Counted from the stretch's first letter, positions 7,772 through 16,424 are shown. The stretch: 33,727 nt of DNA from Tenebrionibacter intestinalis (GCF_016632365.1 NZ_JAEPBH010000041.1:1-33727), one strand, 5' to 3'. The notes: generated from the sequence alone by a model not told the origin. Program-made: numbers and translations.

Positions 7772-8886
7772 GCCTCCTCCTGAAAACGATATTGATACCA
7801 GGCCGCGCAGGCCCCTTCCGATGAAACCATCAGCGCGCCGAAGGCGTTGCGGGGATTGCAGCGCGGCCCCAGCAGCGGGCAGTCCGCAGGCTTACAGCGC
7901 CCGGTCAAGACCTCGCCGCAGCGAGCTTCGGGATCGTCGCACACCAGGCGCTTGCGCGGCTGAAAGCGGCGCTGCGCATCAAAGCGCTGATAGGGTTCTG
8001 TCAGGTGTACGCCGGATTCGGCAATAACCCCAAGACCGCGCCACTCGCTCTCGCCATGAATAACAAAAACGTCCGCCATCGCCTGGCGAGCAAGCGCGTT
8101 ACCGGCATCCGGCGCCACCCGACGATACTGGTTTTCCACCTTACACGCGCCGCCGCATATCTGTTCTACCAGCAGGATAACGCCCTGGAGCAAATCCAGC
8201 GGTTCAAAGCCTGCCACCACCAGCGGGCGCTGATAGTCTTCAACAATGAAATCGTAGGCGGCAGTACCAATAACCATACTTACGTGACCCGGCGCCAGAA
8301 AAGCGTCAATACCGTTTTCCGGCTGCTCCAGCAGGCTTTTCAACGTAGGCAGCAGCGTAATGTGCTGGCAGAACATGAAGAAGTTATTCACGCCGTCTTC
8401 ACGCGCCCGGCGCAGCGTCAGCGCTGTGGCTGGCATAGTGGTTTCAAAGCCGAGGCCGAAAAAGACCACCTCGCGCTGCGGATTATCGCGGGCAAGCGCA
8501 AGGGCATCCATTGGCGAGTAAACCACCCGCACGTCCGCGCCGCGGGCCTTTGCGTCCAGCAGCGATCCCTCTTTGCCGGGCACGCGCATCGCATCGCCAA
8601 AGGTACAAAAAATAACGCCTTCGCGGGCGGCAATCTCAGTACAGGCGTCAATACGCCCCATCGGCAGTACACAGACCGGGCAGCCGGGTCCGTGAATAAA
8701 CTCAATATTGTCCGGCAACAACCGATCGAGGCCGAACCGGAAGATGGCGTGGGTGTGCCCGCCACACACTTCCATAATCCGCAAGGGCCGCAGGGCATCA
8801 AAAGGCAAATGCCTGGCCTGCGATTTCAGTTGCTCAATAAGCTGCATAACCCGCTCAGGCGCGCGGTATTCATCAACAAAACGCAT
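7768..8886 (-). CDS. hypD: Hydrogenase maturation factor HypD
   Basis: 372 residues. Motifs that bind the Fe(CN)2CO precursor are present: EVCGGHTHAIFRFG, HGPGCPVCVLP and FCTFGDAMRVPG. A C-terminal Cys-rich region (CDDPEARCGEV … CKPADCPLLGPRC) carries the [4Fe-4S] cluster ligands and the MVSSEGACAAWYQY tail. HypD works with HypC as the scaffold on which the iron ligands are assembled. Its start overlaps the hypC stop by one base (TGATG). Confidence 0.98.
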   Translation of the reverse strand: MRFVDEYRAPERVMQLIEQLKSQARHLPFDALRPLRIMEVCGGHTHAIFRFGLDRLLPDNIEFIHGPGCPVCVLPMGRIDACTEIAAREGVIFCTFGDAMRVPGKEGSLLDAKARGADVRVVYSPMDALALARDNPQREVVFFGLGFETTMPATALTLRRAREDGVNNFFMFCQHITLLPTLKSLLEQPENGIDAFLAPGHVSMVIGTAAYDFIVEDYQRPLVVAGFEPLDLLQGVILLVEQICGGACKVENQYRRVAPDAGNALARQAMADVFVIHGESEWRGLGVIAESGVHLTEPYQRFDAQRRFQPRKRLVCDDPEARCGEVLTGRCKPADCPLLGPRCNPRNAFGALMVSSEGACAAWYQYRFQEEA

Positions 8887-9164
8887 CAGTTTTCCCCTTC
8901 TCCGTAGAGTAAAGGCCCTACGTCCGGTTCAACTTCAAACATATTTTGCAGCGCCTCCAGGGTATCGAGCGCCTCCTCTTCGTCAATGACGCTCATTGCA
9001 AACCCAACGTGCACCAGCACCCACTGGCCTACCCGGGAATGGCCCCGCTCATCCTGCGCGCCCACCAGGGTTAAATCCACCTGGCGCTGAATGCCGCAGA
9101 CCTCAACTACCGCCTCCTCAGGAGAAGCAATAGCGCGAATTTGTCCCGGAACGCCTATGCACAT
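8886..9164 (-). CDS. hypC: Hydrogenase maturation chaperone HypC
   Basis: 92 residues starting MCIGVPGQI, where Cys2 is the essential iron-ligand residue. The family pattern [11 protein letters not shown] follows near residue 45-60. It partners with HypD and delivers the Fe(CN)2CO group to the hydrogenase-3 large subunit precursor HycE. It overlaps the 3' end of hypB by 10 bp. Confidence 0.97.
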   Translation of the reverse strand: MCIGVPGQIRAIASPEEAVVEVCGIQRQVDLTLVGAQDERGHSRVGQWVLVHVGFAMSVIDEEEALDTLEALQNMFEVEPDVGPLLYGEGEN

Positions 9165-10015
9165 CGCTGCGCCTCCAGCCAGGCAAGCCAGGCCTCCATC
9201 CCTTCGCCTGTGCTGGCGGAGATAAGCAGTATTTCAATATCCGGATTCACCTGCCGGGCGCTGGCGATACAGGCCGCCAGGTCAAAGTTAAGCCAGGGCA
9301 GCAAATCGACCTTATTGAGCAACATCAGCGACGCGGCGGCAAACATATGCGGATATTTCAGCGGCTTATCTTCACCTTCCGTCACCGACAGCACCGCCAC
9401 TTTATGGCGCTCGCCCAGATCGAACGACGCAGGGCAAACCAGGTTGCCTACATTTTCAATAAACAAAATACCGCCCGTCGCCAGCGGCAGGCGGCGGCAG
9501 GCGGTCTGAATCATCTGCGCATCCAGATGACATCCCTTCCCGGTGTTCACCTGGATTGCCGGCGTGCCGGCGGCGCGAATGCGCTCGGCGTCATTGAGCG
9601 TTTGCTGATCGCCTTCAATCACGGCACAAGGTACTTTTCCCTTCAGGCGCTTCAGGGTTTCGCTAAGCAACGTGGTTTTTCCAGACCCCGGGCTGGAGAC
9701 CAGATTCAACGACAGCAGGCGGCTGGCGGCAAAGGCGGCGCGGTTGGCCTGCGCGAGCTGGTTGTTTTTGCCCAGAACATCCAACTCCAGCTCCAGCATA
9801 CGCCGCTGGCTGATGCCCGGCGCATGGGCACCCGCTGCGCCGCAGCCGTAGTGCAGATCGCCATTTTCCGCGCCGTGCGGCTGAAACGGCAGCGCCGACA
9901 GGCGGGATATGCGCAGCGAATCGCGCGGCACGGCGGCGAACGGCGCCCGAAAATCAGGGGGGGCGTCGCCTTCAATATGAAGATTGCCCTCTCCACAGCC
10001 ACAGGTTGTACACAT
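9155..10015 (-). CDS. hypB: Hydrogenase nickel incorporation GTPase HypB
   Basis: 286 residues. The N-terminal high-affinity nickel motif [10 protein letters not shown] is complete. There is no long poly-His stretch between it and the G-domain. The GTPase domain has P-loop [11 protein letters not shown], the metal-site motif [11 protein letters not shown] and [10 protein letters not shown] as the G4-like guanine contact. In the cytoplasm it works with HypA to insert Ni after the Fe ligands are placed. The start lies 9 nt after the hypA stop. Confidence 0.98.
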   Translation of the reverse strand: MCTTCGCGEGNLHIEGDAPPDFRAPFAAVPRDSLRISRLSALPFQPHGAENGDLHYGCGAAGAHAPGISQRRMLELELDVLGKNNQLAQANRAAFAASRLLSLNLVSSPGSGKTTLLSETLKRLKGKVPCAVIEGDQQTLNDAERIRAAGTPAIQVNTGKGCHLDAQMIQTACRRLPLATGGILFIENVGNLVCPASFDLGERHKVAVLSVTEGEDKPLKYPHMFAAASLMLLNKVDLLPWLNFDLAACIASARQVNPDIEILLISASTGEGMEAWLAWLEAQRCA

Positions 10016-10024
10016 CTTTCACTC

Positions 10025-10369
10025 CTACTCTATTTCCAGGCGCTTAATTTGCAGACCGTCATCTGCCGCGATGCGTAACGTATCGCTCAGGCAGTCAGGG
10101 CAACGCCGTACTCTGGCGCTCAGCAACGTGACGTAACGCTGGCAGTGATGGCACCAGCATTCGGCCTCCTGCTGTTCAATATTGAGTTCGCAACCTTCCG
10201 CCAGGGTATCGCGGCAGACCAGTTCAAAGCAGAACGCCAGCGCGCTGCGCTCCACGCAGGAGAACGCGCCTATCTTCAGCCACACGCCGGTCACCCGACG
10301 CGCGCCGTGTTGCCGCGCCTGTTGCTCAATGAGTTCAAGCGCACGCTGGCAAAGTGTGATTTCGTGCAT
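10025..10369 (-). CDS. hypA: Hydrogenase nickel incorporation protein HypA
   Basis: 114 residues from the ATG at 10369. MHE at the start is the invariant Ni-binding N-terminus, so longer readings upstream are rejected. Zinc-site cysteines are visible as CWCHHC and CPDC in the C-terminal half. By family knowledge it delivers Ni to hydrogenase-3 together with HypB. It is the first gene of the minus-strand operon, 23 nt after the predicted start of its own sigma-54 promoter. Confidence 0.95.
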   Translation of the reverse strand: MHEITLCQRALELIEQQARQHGARRVTGVWLKIGAFSCVERSALAFCFELVCRDTLAEGCELNIEQQEAECWCHHCQRYVTLLSARVRRCPDCLSDTLRIAADDGLQIKRLEIE

Positions 10370-10402
10370 AGCATGTCCGGTTTCGACGCGGTAGCCGCGT
10401 AA

Positions 10403-10418
10403 TGCAACCAACATGCCA
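10403..10418 (-). promoter_or_regulatory. Sigma-54 promoter of the hypABCDE-fhlA operon
   Basis: On the minus strand the sequence reads TGGCATGTTGGTTGCA, matching the -24/-12 consensus TGGCACR-N4-TTGCW with one mismatch. The predicted start is near 10392, 23 nt before the hypA ATG. Confidence 0.85.
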
Positions 10419-10455
10419 AAAATAAAAATCAAGAAGGGGCTGAGGTGACGATGGC

Positions 10456-10474
10456 TGACGAAATGACATGTCGG
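10456..10474. promoter_or_regulatory. Candidate FhlA upstream activating site shared by hyp and hyc
   Basis: TGACGAAATGACATGTCGG resembles the palindromic sites before hycB, hydN and fdhF (half-sites TGAC/GTCA or TGTCG). It is centred ~95 bp upstream of the predicted hyc start and ~73 bp from the hyp start, so one site could serve both directions. Confidence 0.55.
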
Positions 10475-10515
10475 CAGGCCATGTAAAAACGCGCCGTGGG
10501 CGTAAAAACAATATA

Positions 10516-10528
10516 TATCAATAGCATA
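10516..10528 (+). promoter_or_regulatory. IHF-like site at hyc promoter
   Basis: TATCAATAGCATA differs from the IHF core WATCAANNNNTTR at one position. It sits between the candidate FhlA site and the -24 element, where DNA bending would be needed. Confidence 0.4.
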
Positions 10529-10533
10529 AAAAA

Positions 10534-10549
10534 TGGCACGGAAAGTGCT
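10534..10549 (+). promoter_or_regulatory. Sigma-54 promoter of the hycABCDEFGHI operon
   Basis: TGGCACGGAAAGTGCT matches the -24/-12 consensus except G for T before the TGC. The predicted start is near 10560, 24 nt before the hycA ATG. Confidence 0.88.
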
Positions 10550-10583
10550 TGGAGAGGATATTCGTATCAGCAGGAAATCATTT

Positions 10584-11051
10584 ATGTCCCTTACTGAAAT
10601 AAGCCATAAAGCGGCGTTTATTGCCGAACGCAACCACCAGCTCAATAAACAGTGGCATACCTACTGCAATACCCTGATTCAGGCCATTACCACAACAAAA
10701 CAGGCGCTGTATCTGGAGATTAAAAGCTCCCCTGACGAAGGGCTGCACTTCTCGCTTTTCAACCACTTTACGCTGCAGATCGTTCGCGATACCGGGTTTA
10801 ACAACCATACGCTCCACTATGTTCTACACGCCTGCGACGGCAAAAGCCGCCTTGCGCTCGCCAGCGCCCAACTGGGCTGCGACGGGCTGCTTGATAAACG
10901 GGTTAGCAACACCGATCGCCAGGCGGTGCTGGAGCACTGTCTGGCGCAAATCAGCAGCGTTTACGATTACCTCTACCAGGCAACGCAGCAGGATGAGCCG
11001 TTAACCCTTGAAACGCTCGCCTGCGCGCTGCCCTGCCTGGCGAGGGCCTGA
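10584..11051 (+). CDS. hycA: Formate hydrogenlyase regulatory protein HycA
   Basis: 155 residues from the ATG at 10584, which has GGA 7 nt upstream; the longer frame from 10533 runs through the promoter and is rejected. MSLTEISHKAAFIAERNHQL … QWHTYCNTLIQ and the C-terminal VLEHCLAQISSVYDYLYQA align with E. coli HycA. In E. coli, HycA is a cytoplasmic antagonist of FhlA and dampens the whole regulon. It is the first gene of the hyc operon and so provides feedback. Sequence conservation is clearly lower than for the structural subunits, as is usual for this protein. Confidence 0.93.
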   Translation: MSLTEISHKAAFIAERNHQLNKQWHTYCNTLIQAITTTKQALYLEIKSSPDEGLHFSLFNHFTLQIVRDTGFNNHTLHYVLHACDGKSRLALASAQLGCDGLLDKRVSNTDRQAVLEHCLAQISSVYDYLYQATQQDEPLTLETLACALPCLARA

Positions 11052-11100
11052 ATTTCAGCGTGTCGAAAGGTGTCGAAAAACGCCGTCGGCGACACGATTT

Positions 11101-11113
11101 CGTCAAAAATGAC
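11101..11113. promoter_or_regulatory. Candidate FhlA site between hycA and hycB
   Basis: CGTCAAAAATGAC contains the palindrome GTCA-AAAA-TGAC and is nearly the reverse complement of the site before fdhF. A second inverted pair, GTGTCG/CGACAC (11070-11075/11090-11095), precedes it. E. coli also has an FhlA-binding region in the hycA-hycB gap. Confidence 0.5.
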
Positions 11114-11130
11114 TACGTAAGGATGTACGG

Positions 11131-11739
11131 GTGAACCGTTTTGTTATCGCCGATCCCAAACTCTGTATAGGCTGCCACACCTGCGAGGCCGCCTGTTCAG
11201 AAAACCATCGCCATCAGGGGCTACAAACCATGCCGCGCCTGAAGGTGATGCGGAATAAAAAAGAATCCGCGCCACAGCTTTGCCGCCAGTGCGAAGACGC
11301 CCCTTGCGCCCAGGTATGCCCGGTTAACGCCATCAACCGGCTAAACGGCGCCGTGCAGCTTAATGAAAGCCTGTGCGTCAGTTGCAAGCTGTGCGGCCTT
11401 GCCTGCCCGTTCGGCGCCATTGAGTTTGCCGGTAGCCGTCCGCTGGATATTCCGGCCAACGCCAACAGCCCGAAAGCGCCGCCTGCGCCCCCGATGCCGC
11501 TCAAAGTCAGTACCTTCCTGGACTGGGTACCCGGCATCCGCGCTATCGCCGTCAAATGCGACCTCTGTTATTTCGATGAACAGGGGCCGGCCTGTGTTCG
11601 CACCTGCCCCACGAAAGCGCTGCGCCTGGTCAGCAATGACGACATCGCCGACGCCAGCCGACGCAAGCGTGAACAGGCTATCAATATGGATTTCGGCGCG
11701 CTGTCGGTCTTTTCCAGCCACGGAGGAAACGCACAATGA
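11131..11739 (+). CDS. hycB: Hydrogenase-3 (FHL) iron-sulfur electron transfer subunit HycB
   Basis: 202 residues from a GTG start with AAGGA ~7 nt upstream; the protein begins NRFVIADPKLCIGCHTCEAAC. Four ferredoxin-type cysteine groups are visible: CIGCHTCEAAC, CRQCEDAPCAQVCP, CVSCKLCGLACP and CDLC…CVRTCP, enough for four [4Fe-4S] clusters. HycB links the formate dehydrogenase FdhF to the rest of FHL on the cytoplasmic side of the inner membrane. It overlaps the hycC start by 4 bp. Confidence 0.98.
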   Translation: MNRFVIADPKLCIGCHTCEAACSENHRHQGLQTMPRLKVMRNKKESAPQLCRQCEDAPCAQVCPVNAINRLNGAVQLNESLCVSCKLCGLACPFGAIEFAGSRPLDIPANANSPKAPPAPPMPLKVSTFLDWVPGIRAIAVKCDLCYFDEQGPACVRTCPTKALRLVSNDDIADASRRKREQAINMDFGALSVFSSHGGNAQ

Positions 11740-13559
11740 TGTCCGCGACTCTGGTAAATAATGCCCTGATGCTGCTTGGCGCAGGCGCGCTGCTTTCGGC
11801 CATACCGGGCCTTTGCCGCCCCCTGAGCGGCTTTATCGCCGGCATAGCCGGTACGCTGGCCTGCGCCTGCGCGCTGGCTGGCGGCGCGCTGACGCTGGCC
11901 GGCCGACCGGAAACGGCAACATTGCTTAACAGCCGATATATGCTCCTTCTGACGCCGCTTAATGCCGTCTGGCTTATAACTATCGGGCTGTGCGGATGTT
12001 TTATTTGCCTGTATCACATCGCCTGGCAGCGCCATCCCGACGCCAGAACCGCCGGGCCGCTGCTGCTGCTCGTACTGGCGGGCGCACTGCTGGCGGTAAC
12101 GGCAGACAATCTCGCTACGCTGGCGGCAGGCGCGGAGTTAGCCACGCTCAGCGCCGCTTTACTCACTGGCAACGCCCGGGAAAGCAAGCCGTGGTTTGCG
12201 CTTGGCCGCCTGGGAACCCTGCTGATTGCGCTGTGCTGCCTGCTGTTGTGGCAGCATTACGGTACGCTGAATCTGGCGGCGCTCCACGCCCGGGCCGGCG
12301 CCGACGCGCCGGGGAACCTGGCGCTGACGCTTGGGCTGGCGGGCTTCGGCCTGTTGGCAGGCATCATCCCCCTGCACGGCTGGGTGCCGCAGGCTCACGC
12401 CAGCGCCGGCGCCCCTGCCGCCGCGCTGTTTTCCGCCGTGGTACTGAAAACCGGCGTCTGGGGCGTGCTGACGCTGGCTCTGCTTAGCCCGGTTCCGCCG
12501 CTGTGGTATGCCGTTGCAGTGATGGTACTGGGCATGGTGACTGCCTTTATCGGCGGTCTCTACGCGCTGATGGAGCACAACATTAACCGCCTGCTGGCTT
12601 ATCACTCGCTGGAAAATATCGGCATCATTCTGCTGGGGCTGGGCGCCGGGCTGACCGGTTATGCCCTGAACGCGCCGGCGCTGGCGGCGCTGGGCATGGC
12701 AGGCGGGCTTTATCATCTATTTAACCACAGCCTGTTTAAAACCACGCTGTTTCTCGGCGCAGGCGCCGTCTGGTTTCGCACCGGGCAGCGCGATATCGAA
12801 AAACTGGGCGGCATCGGCAAGCGTATGCCCGCTATCTCGCTCGCTATGCTGGTGGGGCTGATGGCGATGGCCGCGCTGCCGCCGCTAAACGGCTTTGCCG
12901 GCGAATGGGTAATTTATCAATCCTTTTTCCGCCTTGGCGCGCTGCCGCAATTTCTGCCGCGCCTGCTTGGGCCGCTGCTGGCGGTCGGGCTGGCGATTAC
13001 CGGCGCGCTGGCGGTGATGTGTATGGCGAAAGTCTATGGCGTGACTTTCTCTGGCGCGCCGCGCACGCCGCAGGCGGAGCGGGCTGCGCCTGCGCCCTGG
13101 CTAATGACCCTGTGCGTGGTCGCGCTGGCGCTGTGTTGCGTTATCGGCGGCGTAGCCGCCCCCTGGCTGCTGCCCATGCTCAGCGCCGTGGTGAATATTC
13201 CCAACGCCGCCGCAAGCAGCGTAGTTTCCCAACCGCTGATAACCCTGCTGCTTATCGCCGCTATGCTGCTGGCGTATATCATCTCGCTGCTGCGCCGTGG
13301 CGACCGGCTGCCCGCGCGGCGTCGCGGTAGCGCCTGGGTATGCGGTTACGATCACGAACCGACAATGGTCATTACCGCCCACGGTTTCGCCGCGCCGCTA
13401 AAAAGCGTGTTTGGCCCAATTTTCGCCCTGCGTCGCGTGCTAAACCCGATGTCGCGGATACCCCTCTGGCAGCATCAGGCGCTGGCGCAGCTCTTCAGAC
13501 GCCTGGCGGTCATTGAACTGGGCATTTTGCTGGCCGTTGTGATTACCCGGAGCCTTTGA
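11736..13559 (+). CDS. hycC: Hydrogenase-3 membrane subunit HycC (NuoL/MrpA antiporter-like)
   Basis: 607 residues, almost entirely hydrophobic, with many membrane helices. The proton-translocating antiporter core is recognisable: GFGLLAGIIPLHGWVPQAH, YALMEHNINRLLAYHSLENIGI, and LYHLFNHSLFKTTLFLGAG, the last with the conserved Lys/His. It forms the large part of the FHL membrane arm and may couple H2 production to ion translocation. ATGATG gives two possible starts (11736 or 11739); the second matches the E. coli MSA start. An AGGAGG-like site is 8-11 nt upstream. Confidence 0.98.
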   Translation: MMSATLVNNALMLLGAGALLSAIPGLCRPLSGFIAGIAGTLACACALAGGALTLAGRPETATLLNSRYMLLLTPLNAVWLITIGLCGCFICLYHIAWQRHPDARTAGPLLLLVLAGALLAVTADNLATLAAGAELATLSAALLTGNARESKPWFALGRLGTLLIALCCLLLWQHYGTLNLAALHARAGADAPGNLALTLGLAGFGLLAGIIPLHGWVPQAHASAGAPAAALFSAVVLKTGVWGVLTLALLSPVPPLWYAVAVMVLGMVTAFIGGLYALMEHNINRLLAYHSLENIGIILLGLGAGLTGYALNAPALAALGMAGGLYHLFNHSLFKTTLFLGAGAVWFRTGQRDIEKLGGIGKRMPAISLAMLVGLMAMAALPPLNGFAGEWVIYQSFFRLGALPQFLPRLLGPLLAVGLAITGALAVMCMAKVYGVTFSGAPRTPQAERAAPAPWLMTLCVVALALCCVIGGVAAPWLLPMLSAVVNIPNAAASSVVSQPLITLLLIAAMLLAYIISLLRRGDRLPARRRGSAWVCGYDHEPTMVITAHGFAAPLKSVFGPIFALRRVLNPMSRIPLWQHQALAQLFRRLAVIELGILLAVVITRSL

Positions 13560-13560
13560 G

Positions 13561-14493
13561 ATGAATACGCTGATTTTTGCACTCGTTCAGGCGCTGGCGC
13601 TGTTCGCGCTGGCCCCGCTGTTTACCGGGCTGACCCGCGTCGCCCGCGCCCGCCTCCACTGTCGCCGCGGCCCTGGCTTGCTTCAGGAATATCGGGATCT
13701 GTTTAAGCTGCTGGGCCGCCAGAACGTCGCGCCTGCCGATTCCGGCTGGGTATTTCGCCTGACGCCCTATGTCCTGACCGGCGTAATGTTGGTTATCGCC
13801 TGCGCCCTGCCGCTTTTAACGCCGCACGCGCCGCTCGCCGGGTTGGGCGATTTGATAACGCTGCTTTATTTGTTCGCTGTCGCGCGCTTTTTTTTCGCGA
13901 TTGCCGGGCTGGATACCGCCAGCCCCTTTACCGGCATCGGCGCCAGCCGCGAAGCGCTGCTGGGGGTACTGGTAGAGCCGATTCTGCTGCTCGGCCTTTG
14001 GGTTGTTGCTCAGGTTGCCGGCGCTACGCATATTGACGCCCTGAACGCCGCCGTGCGCGCCTGGCCTGCGGGCCACGGCCTGACGCTGACGCTGGCGCTG
14101 GCGCTGCTTGCCTGCGCTTTCGCCACTTTTATTGAAATGGGCAAGCTGCCCTTTGACCTGGCCGAGGCGGAGCAGGAGTTGCAGGAGGGGCTGCTTTCCG
14201 AGTACAGCGGCAGCGGCTTCGCAGTGCTGAAGTGGGGCATTAGCCTCAAGCAACTGGTAGTTTTACAACTTTTTATCGGCGTGTTTATTCCCTGGGGGCA
14301 GATGACCCACTTCTCCGCCGGCGCGCTTATCCTCGCCATCGTACTGGCGCTGGTGAAGCTTATCTTCGGGATTCTGATTATCTCACTGTTTGAAAACAGC
14401 ATGGCGCGCCTGCGTTTTCTGGCCGCTTCCCGCATGACCTGGGCCGGCTTCGGTCTGGCATTTTTAGCCTTCGTCACCCTGCTGGCGGCGTGA
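13561..14493 (+). CDS. hycD: Hydrogenase-3 membrane subunit HycD (NuoH-like)
   Basis: 310 residues with about eight predicted membrane helices. NuoH-type signature segments are present: RRGPGLLQEYRDLFKLL near residue 36 and the acidic loop FIEMGKLPFDLAEAEQELQEG near 195-215. These form the junction between the soluble hydrogenase and the membrane arm. It starts one base after the hycC stop. Confidence 0.98.
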   Translation: MNTLIFALVQALALFALAPLFTGLTRVARARLHCRRGPGLLQEYRDLFKLLGRQNVAPADSGWVFRLTPYVLTGVMLVIACALPLLTPHAPLAGLGDLITLLYLFAVARFFFAIAGLDTASPFTGIGASREALLGVLVEPILLLGLWVVAQVAGATHIDALNAAVRAWPAGHGLTLTLALALLACAFATFIEMGKLPFDLAEAEQELQEGLLSEYSGSGFAVLKWGISLKQLVVLQLFIGVFIPWGQMTHFSAGALILAIVLALVKLIFGILIISLFENSMARLRFLAASRMTWAGFGLAFLAFVTLLAA

Positions 14494-14512
14494 CAAAAAG
14501 AGATTTATCGAT

Positions 14513-16222
14513 ATGTCTGAACAAAAATTGGGTCAACACTATCTGCACGCGCTGCGTCAGGCGATGCCGGGCGCTGTGCTGGACGAAACCTGGCAGACCC
14601 GCGACCAGCTCACGATTACCGTGCAATTACATCGCCTGCCGGACGTTGTGGCGTATCTTTATTACCAACAGGGCGGCTGGCTGTCGGTACTGTTTGGCAA
14701 TGACGAGCGTAAACTGTGCGGCCATTACGCTATCTATTATGTGCTGTCGATGGAGAAAGGCGTTCGCTGCTGGATAACGGTGCGCGCTGAAGTGAATGCC
14801 AGTAACCCTGAATTCCCCTCCGTGACCCCCAAAGTTCCGGCCGCCGTATGGGGCGAGCGCGAAGTGCGCGATATGTACGGCCTGCGCCCGGTAGGCCTGC
14901 CGGATGAACGCCGCCTGGTGCTGCCGGACGACTGGCCGGACGAACTGTGGCCAATGCGCAAAGACAGCATGGACTACCGCCAGCGGCCGGCCCCCACCAG
15001 CGACAGGGAAACCTACACGTTTATCAATGAACTCGGGGATAAAAGCAATAACGTCGTGCCCATAGGCCCGCTGCACGTCACCTCGGATGAACCGGGGCAC
15101 TTTCGTCTGTTTGTTGACGGCGAAACCATTATCGACGCCGATTATCGCCTGTTTTATGTCCACCGCGGCATGGAAAAGCTGGCGGAAACCCGCATGGGCT
15201 ATAACGAAGTCACCTTCCTTTCCGACCGGGTATGCGGTATCTGCGGTTTCGCCCACAGCACCGCTTACACCACGTCGGTGGAAAATGCGATGGGCATTGT
15301 CGTGCCTGAACGCGCCCAGATGATCCGCGCCATCCTGCTGGAGGTGGAACGCCTGCACAGCCATCTGCTGAATCTGGGGCTGGCCTGCCACTTTGTCGGC
15401 TTTGATTCCGGCTTTATGCAGTTTTTCCGGGTGCGCGAACAGTCAATGAAGATGGCGGAAATCCTGACCGGCGCCCGTAAAACCTACGGCCTAAACCTGA
15501 TTGGCGGTATTCGCCGCGATATGCTCAAAGATGAGATGATCCAGACCCGCCGGCTTGCTCAGCAAATGCGGCGCGAAGTGCGTGATCTGGTGGATATTCT
15601 GCTCAGCACCCCAAACATTGAGCAACGCACCGTCGGCATTGGCCGCCTCGACCCTCAAATCGCCCGCGACTACAGCAACGTTGGCCCAATGGTGCGCGCC
15701 AGCGGCCACGCCCGCGACACCCGCGCCGACCACCCGTTTGTCGGCTACGGCCTGCTGCCGGTTGAAGTATTCAGCGAGCAGGGCTGTGACGTTATTTCGC
15801 GCCTGAAAGTGCGTATTAATGAGGTTTTCAGCGCCCTTAATATGATCGATTACGGCCTGGACAACCTGCCCGCCGGGCCGCTGATGACCGAAGGCTTCAC
15901 TTATATACCTGGCCGTTTCGCCCTGGGCTTTAGCGAAGCGCCGCGCGGCGACGATATCCACTGGAGCATGACCGGCGACAACCAAAAACTCTACCGCTGG
16001 CGCTGCCGTGCCGCCACCTATGCCAACTGGCCCACGCTGCGCTACATGCTGCGCGGCAATACGGTTTCCGACGCGCCGCTGATTATTGGCAGCCTCGATC
16101 CCTGCTACTCCTGTACCGACCGTATGACGGTGGTGGATGTCCGCAAGCGAAAAAGCCAGGTTGTCCCCTATAAGGAAATCGAGCGCTACGCCATTGAGCG
16201 TAAGCATTCGCCGCTGAAATAA
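14513..16222 (+). CDS. hycE: Hydrogenase-3 large (catalytic [NiFe]) subunit precursor HycE
   Basis: 569 residues, equal to E. coli. The N-terminal ~165 residues are a NuoC-like domain (VWGEREVRDMYGL…PDERRLVLPDDWPDE). The rest is NuoD/[NiFe] hydrogenase large subunit. Nickel ligands are CGICGFAHS (Cys241, Cys244) and DPCYSCTDR (Cys531, Cys534). The C-terminus after Arg537 is a 32-residue extension, the peptide removed by HycI after Ni insertion. It catalyses H+ reduction to H2 in the cytoplasm. Its stop is followed by an unusual 184-bp structured repeat before hycF; other junctions in the operon are 1-19 nt or overlapping, apart from the regulated hycA-hycB gap (~79 nt). Confidence 0.99.
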   Translation: MSEQKLGQHYLHALRQAMPGAVLDETWQTRDQLTITVQLHRLPDVVAYLYYQQGGWLSVLFGNDERKLCGHYAIYYVLSMEKGVRCWITVRAEVNASNPEFPSVTPKVPAAVWGEREVRDMYGLRPVGLPDERRLVLPDDWPDELWPMRKDSMDYRQRPAPTSDRETYTFINELGDKSNNVVPIGPLHVTSDEPGHFRLFVDGETIIDADYRLFYVHRGMEKLAETRMGYNEVTFLSDRVCGICGFAHSTAYTTSVENAMGIVVPERAQMIRAILLEVERLHSHLLNLGLACHFVGFDSGFMQFFRVREQSMKMAEILTGARKTYGLNLIGGIRRDMLKDEMIQTRRLAQQMRREVRDLVDILLSTPNIEQRTVGIGRLDPQIARDYSNVGPMVRASGHARDTRADHPFVGYGLLPVEVFSEQGCDVISRLKVRINEVFSALNMIDYGLDNLPAGPLMTEGFTYIPGRFALGFSEAPRGDDIHWSMTGDNQKLYRWRCRAATYANWPTLRYMLRGNTVSDAPLIIGSLDPCYSCTDRMTVVDVRKRKSQVVPYKEIERYAIERKHSPLK

Positions 16223-16228
16223 CACCGC

Positions 16229-16412
16229 GGCCCCGCCGCGGCGGGGCCTCAGATTGTTGACAAAGAAGGAAAAAACGGGGTTTTTCCTTCTTTGTGGTAA
16301 GCAGGCGAAAATCAATACATTGATTTTCCTTATTTTTTTATTGTATTTCATCCATCCTGTCTGCGACAGGATGGGGTTTGTCAGCAGTCTCCGGCCCCGC
16401 CGCAGCGGGGCC
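16229..16412. repeat. Structured MITE-like repeat (copy 1) inside the hyc operon, between hycE and hycF
   Basis: The outer ends are GC-rich 20-nt near-palindromes (16229-16248 and 16393-16412). With the adjoining bases they form 36-bp imperfect inverted termini (31 of 36 matching by eye), ending inward in TGACAAA … TTTGTCA. Inside are three hairpins: 16260-16274/16281-16295 (AAAGAAGG arms, 15 bp), 16307-16316/16319-16328 (GAAAATCAAT/ATTGATTTTC, 10 bp, 2-nt loop) and 16352-16361/16365-16374 (CCATCCTGTC/GACAGGATGG, 10 bp). The AT-rich core (about 16260-16385) occurs again, inverted, at 30333-30460. It contains no gene. The hycF ribosome binding site (GGAG 16416-16419) lies just outside, so the element ends right at the translation start region. 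Confidence 0.85.
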
Positions 16413-16424
16413 TCTGGAGTAACG

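Noticed and set aside
8005..8907. Long plus-strand open frames opposite hypD (300 codons), and similar ones opposite hypB, hypE and fhlA.
   Set aside because: Mirror frames of well-supported maturation and regulator genes.
16229..16412. CRISPR-like array because of repeated hairpins.
   Set aside because: The hairpins differ from each other, there are no regular spacers, and no cas genes are present.
16254..16424. 5' extension of the hycF frame through the repeat element (237-residue reading).
   Set aside because: The extension has no similarity to HycF, starts from TTG inside a hairpin, and the ATG at 16425 has a good ribosome binding site and gives the E. coli length.
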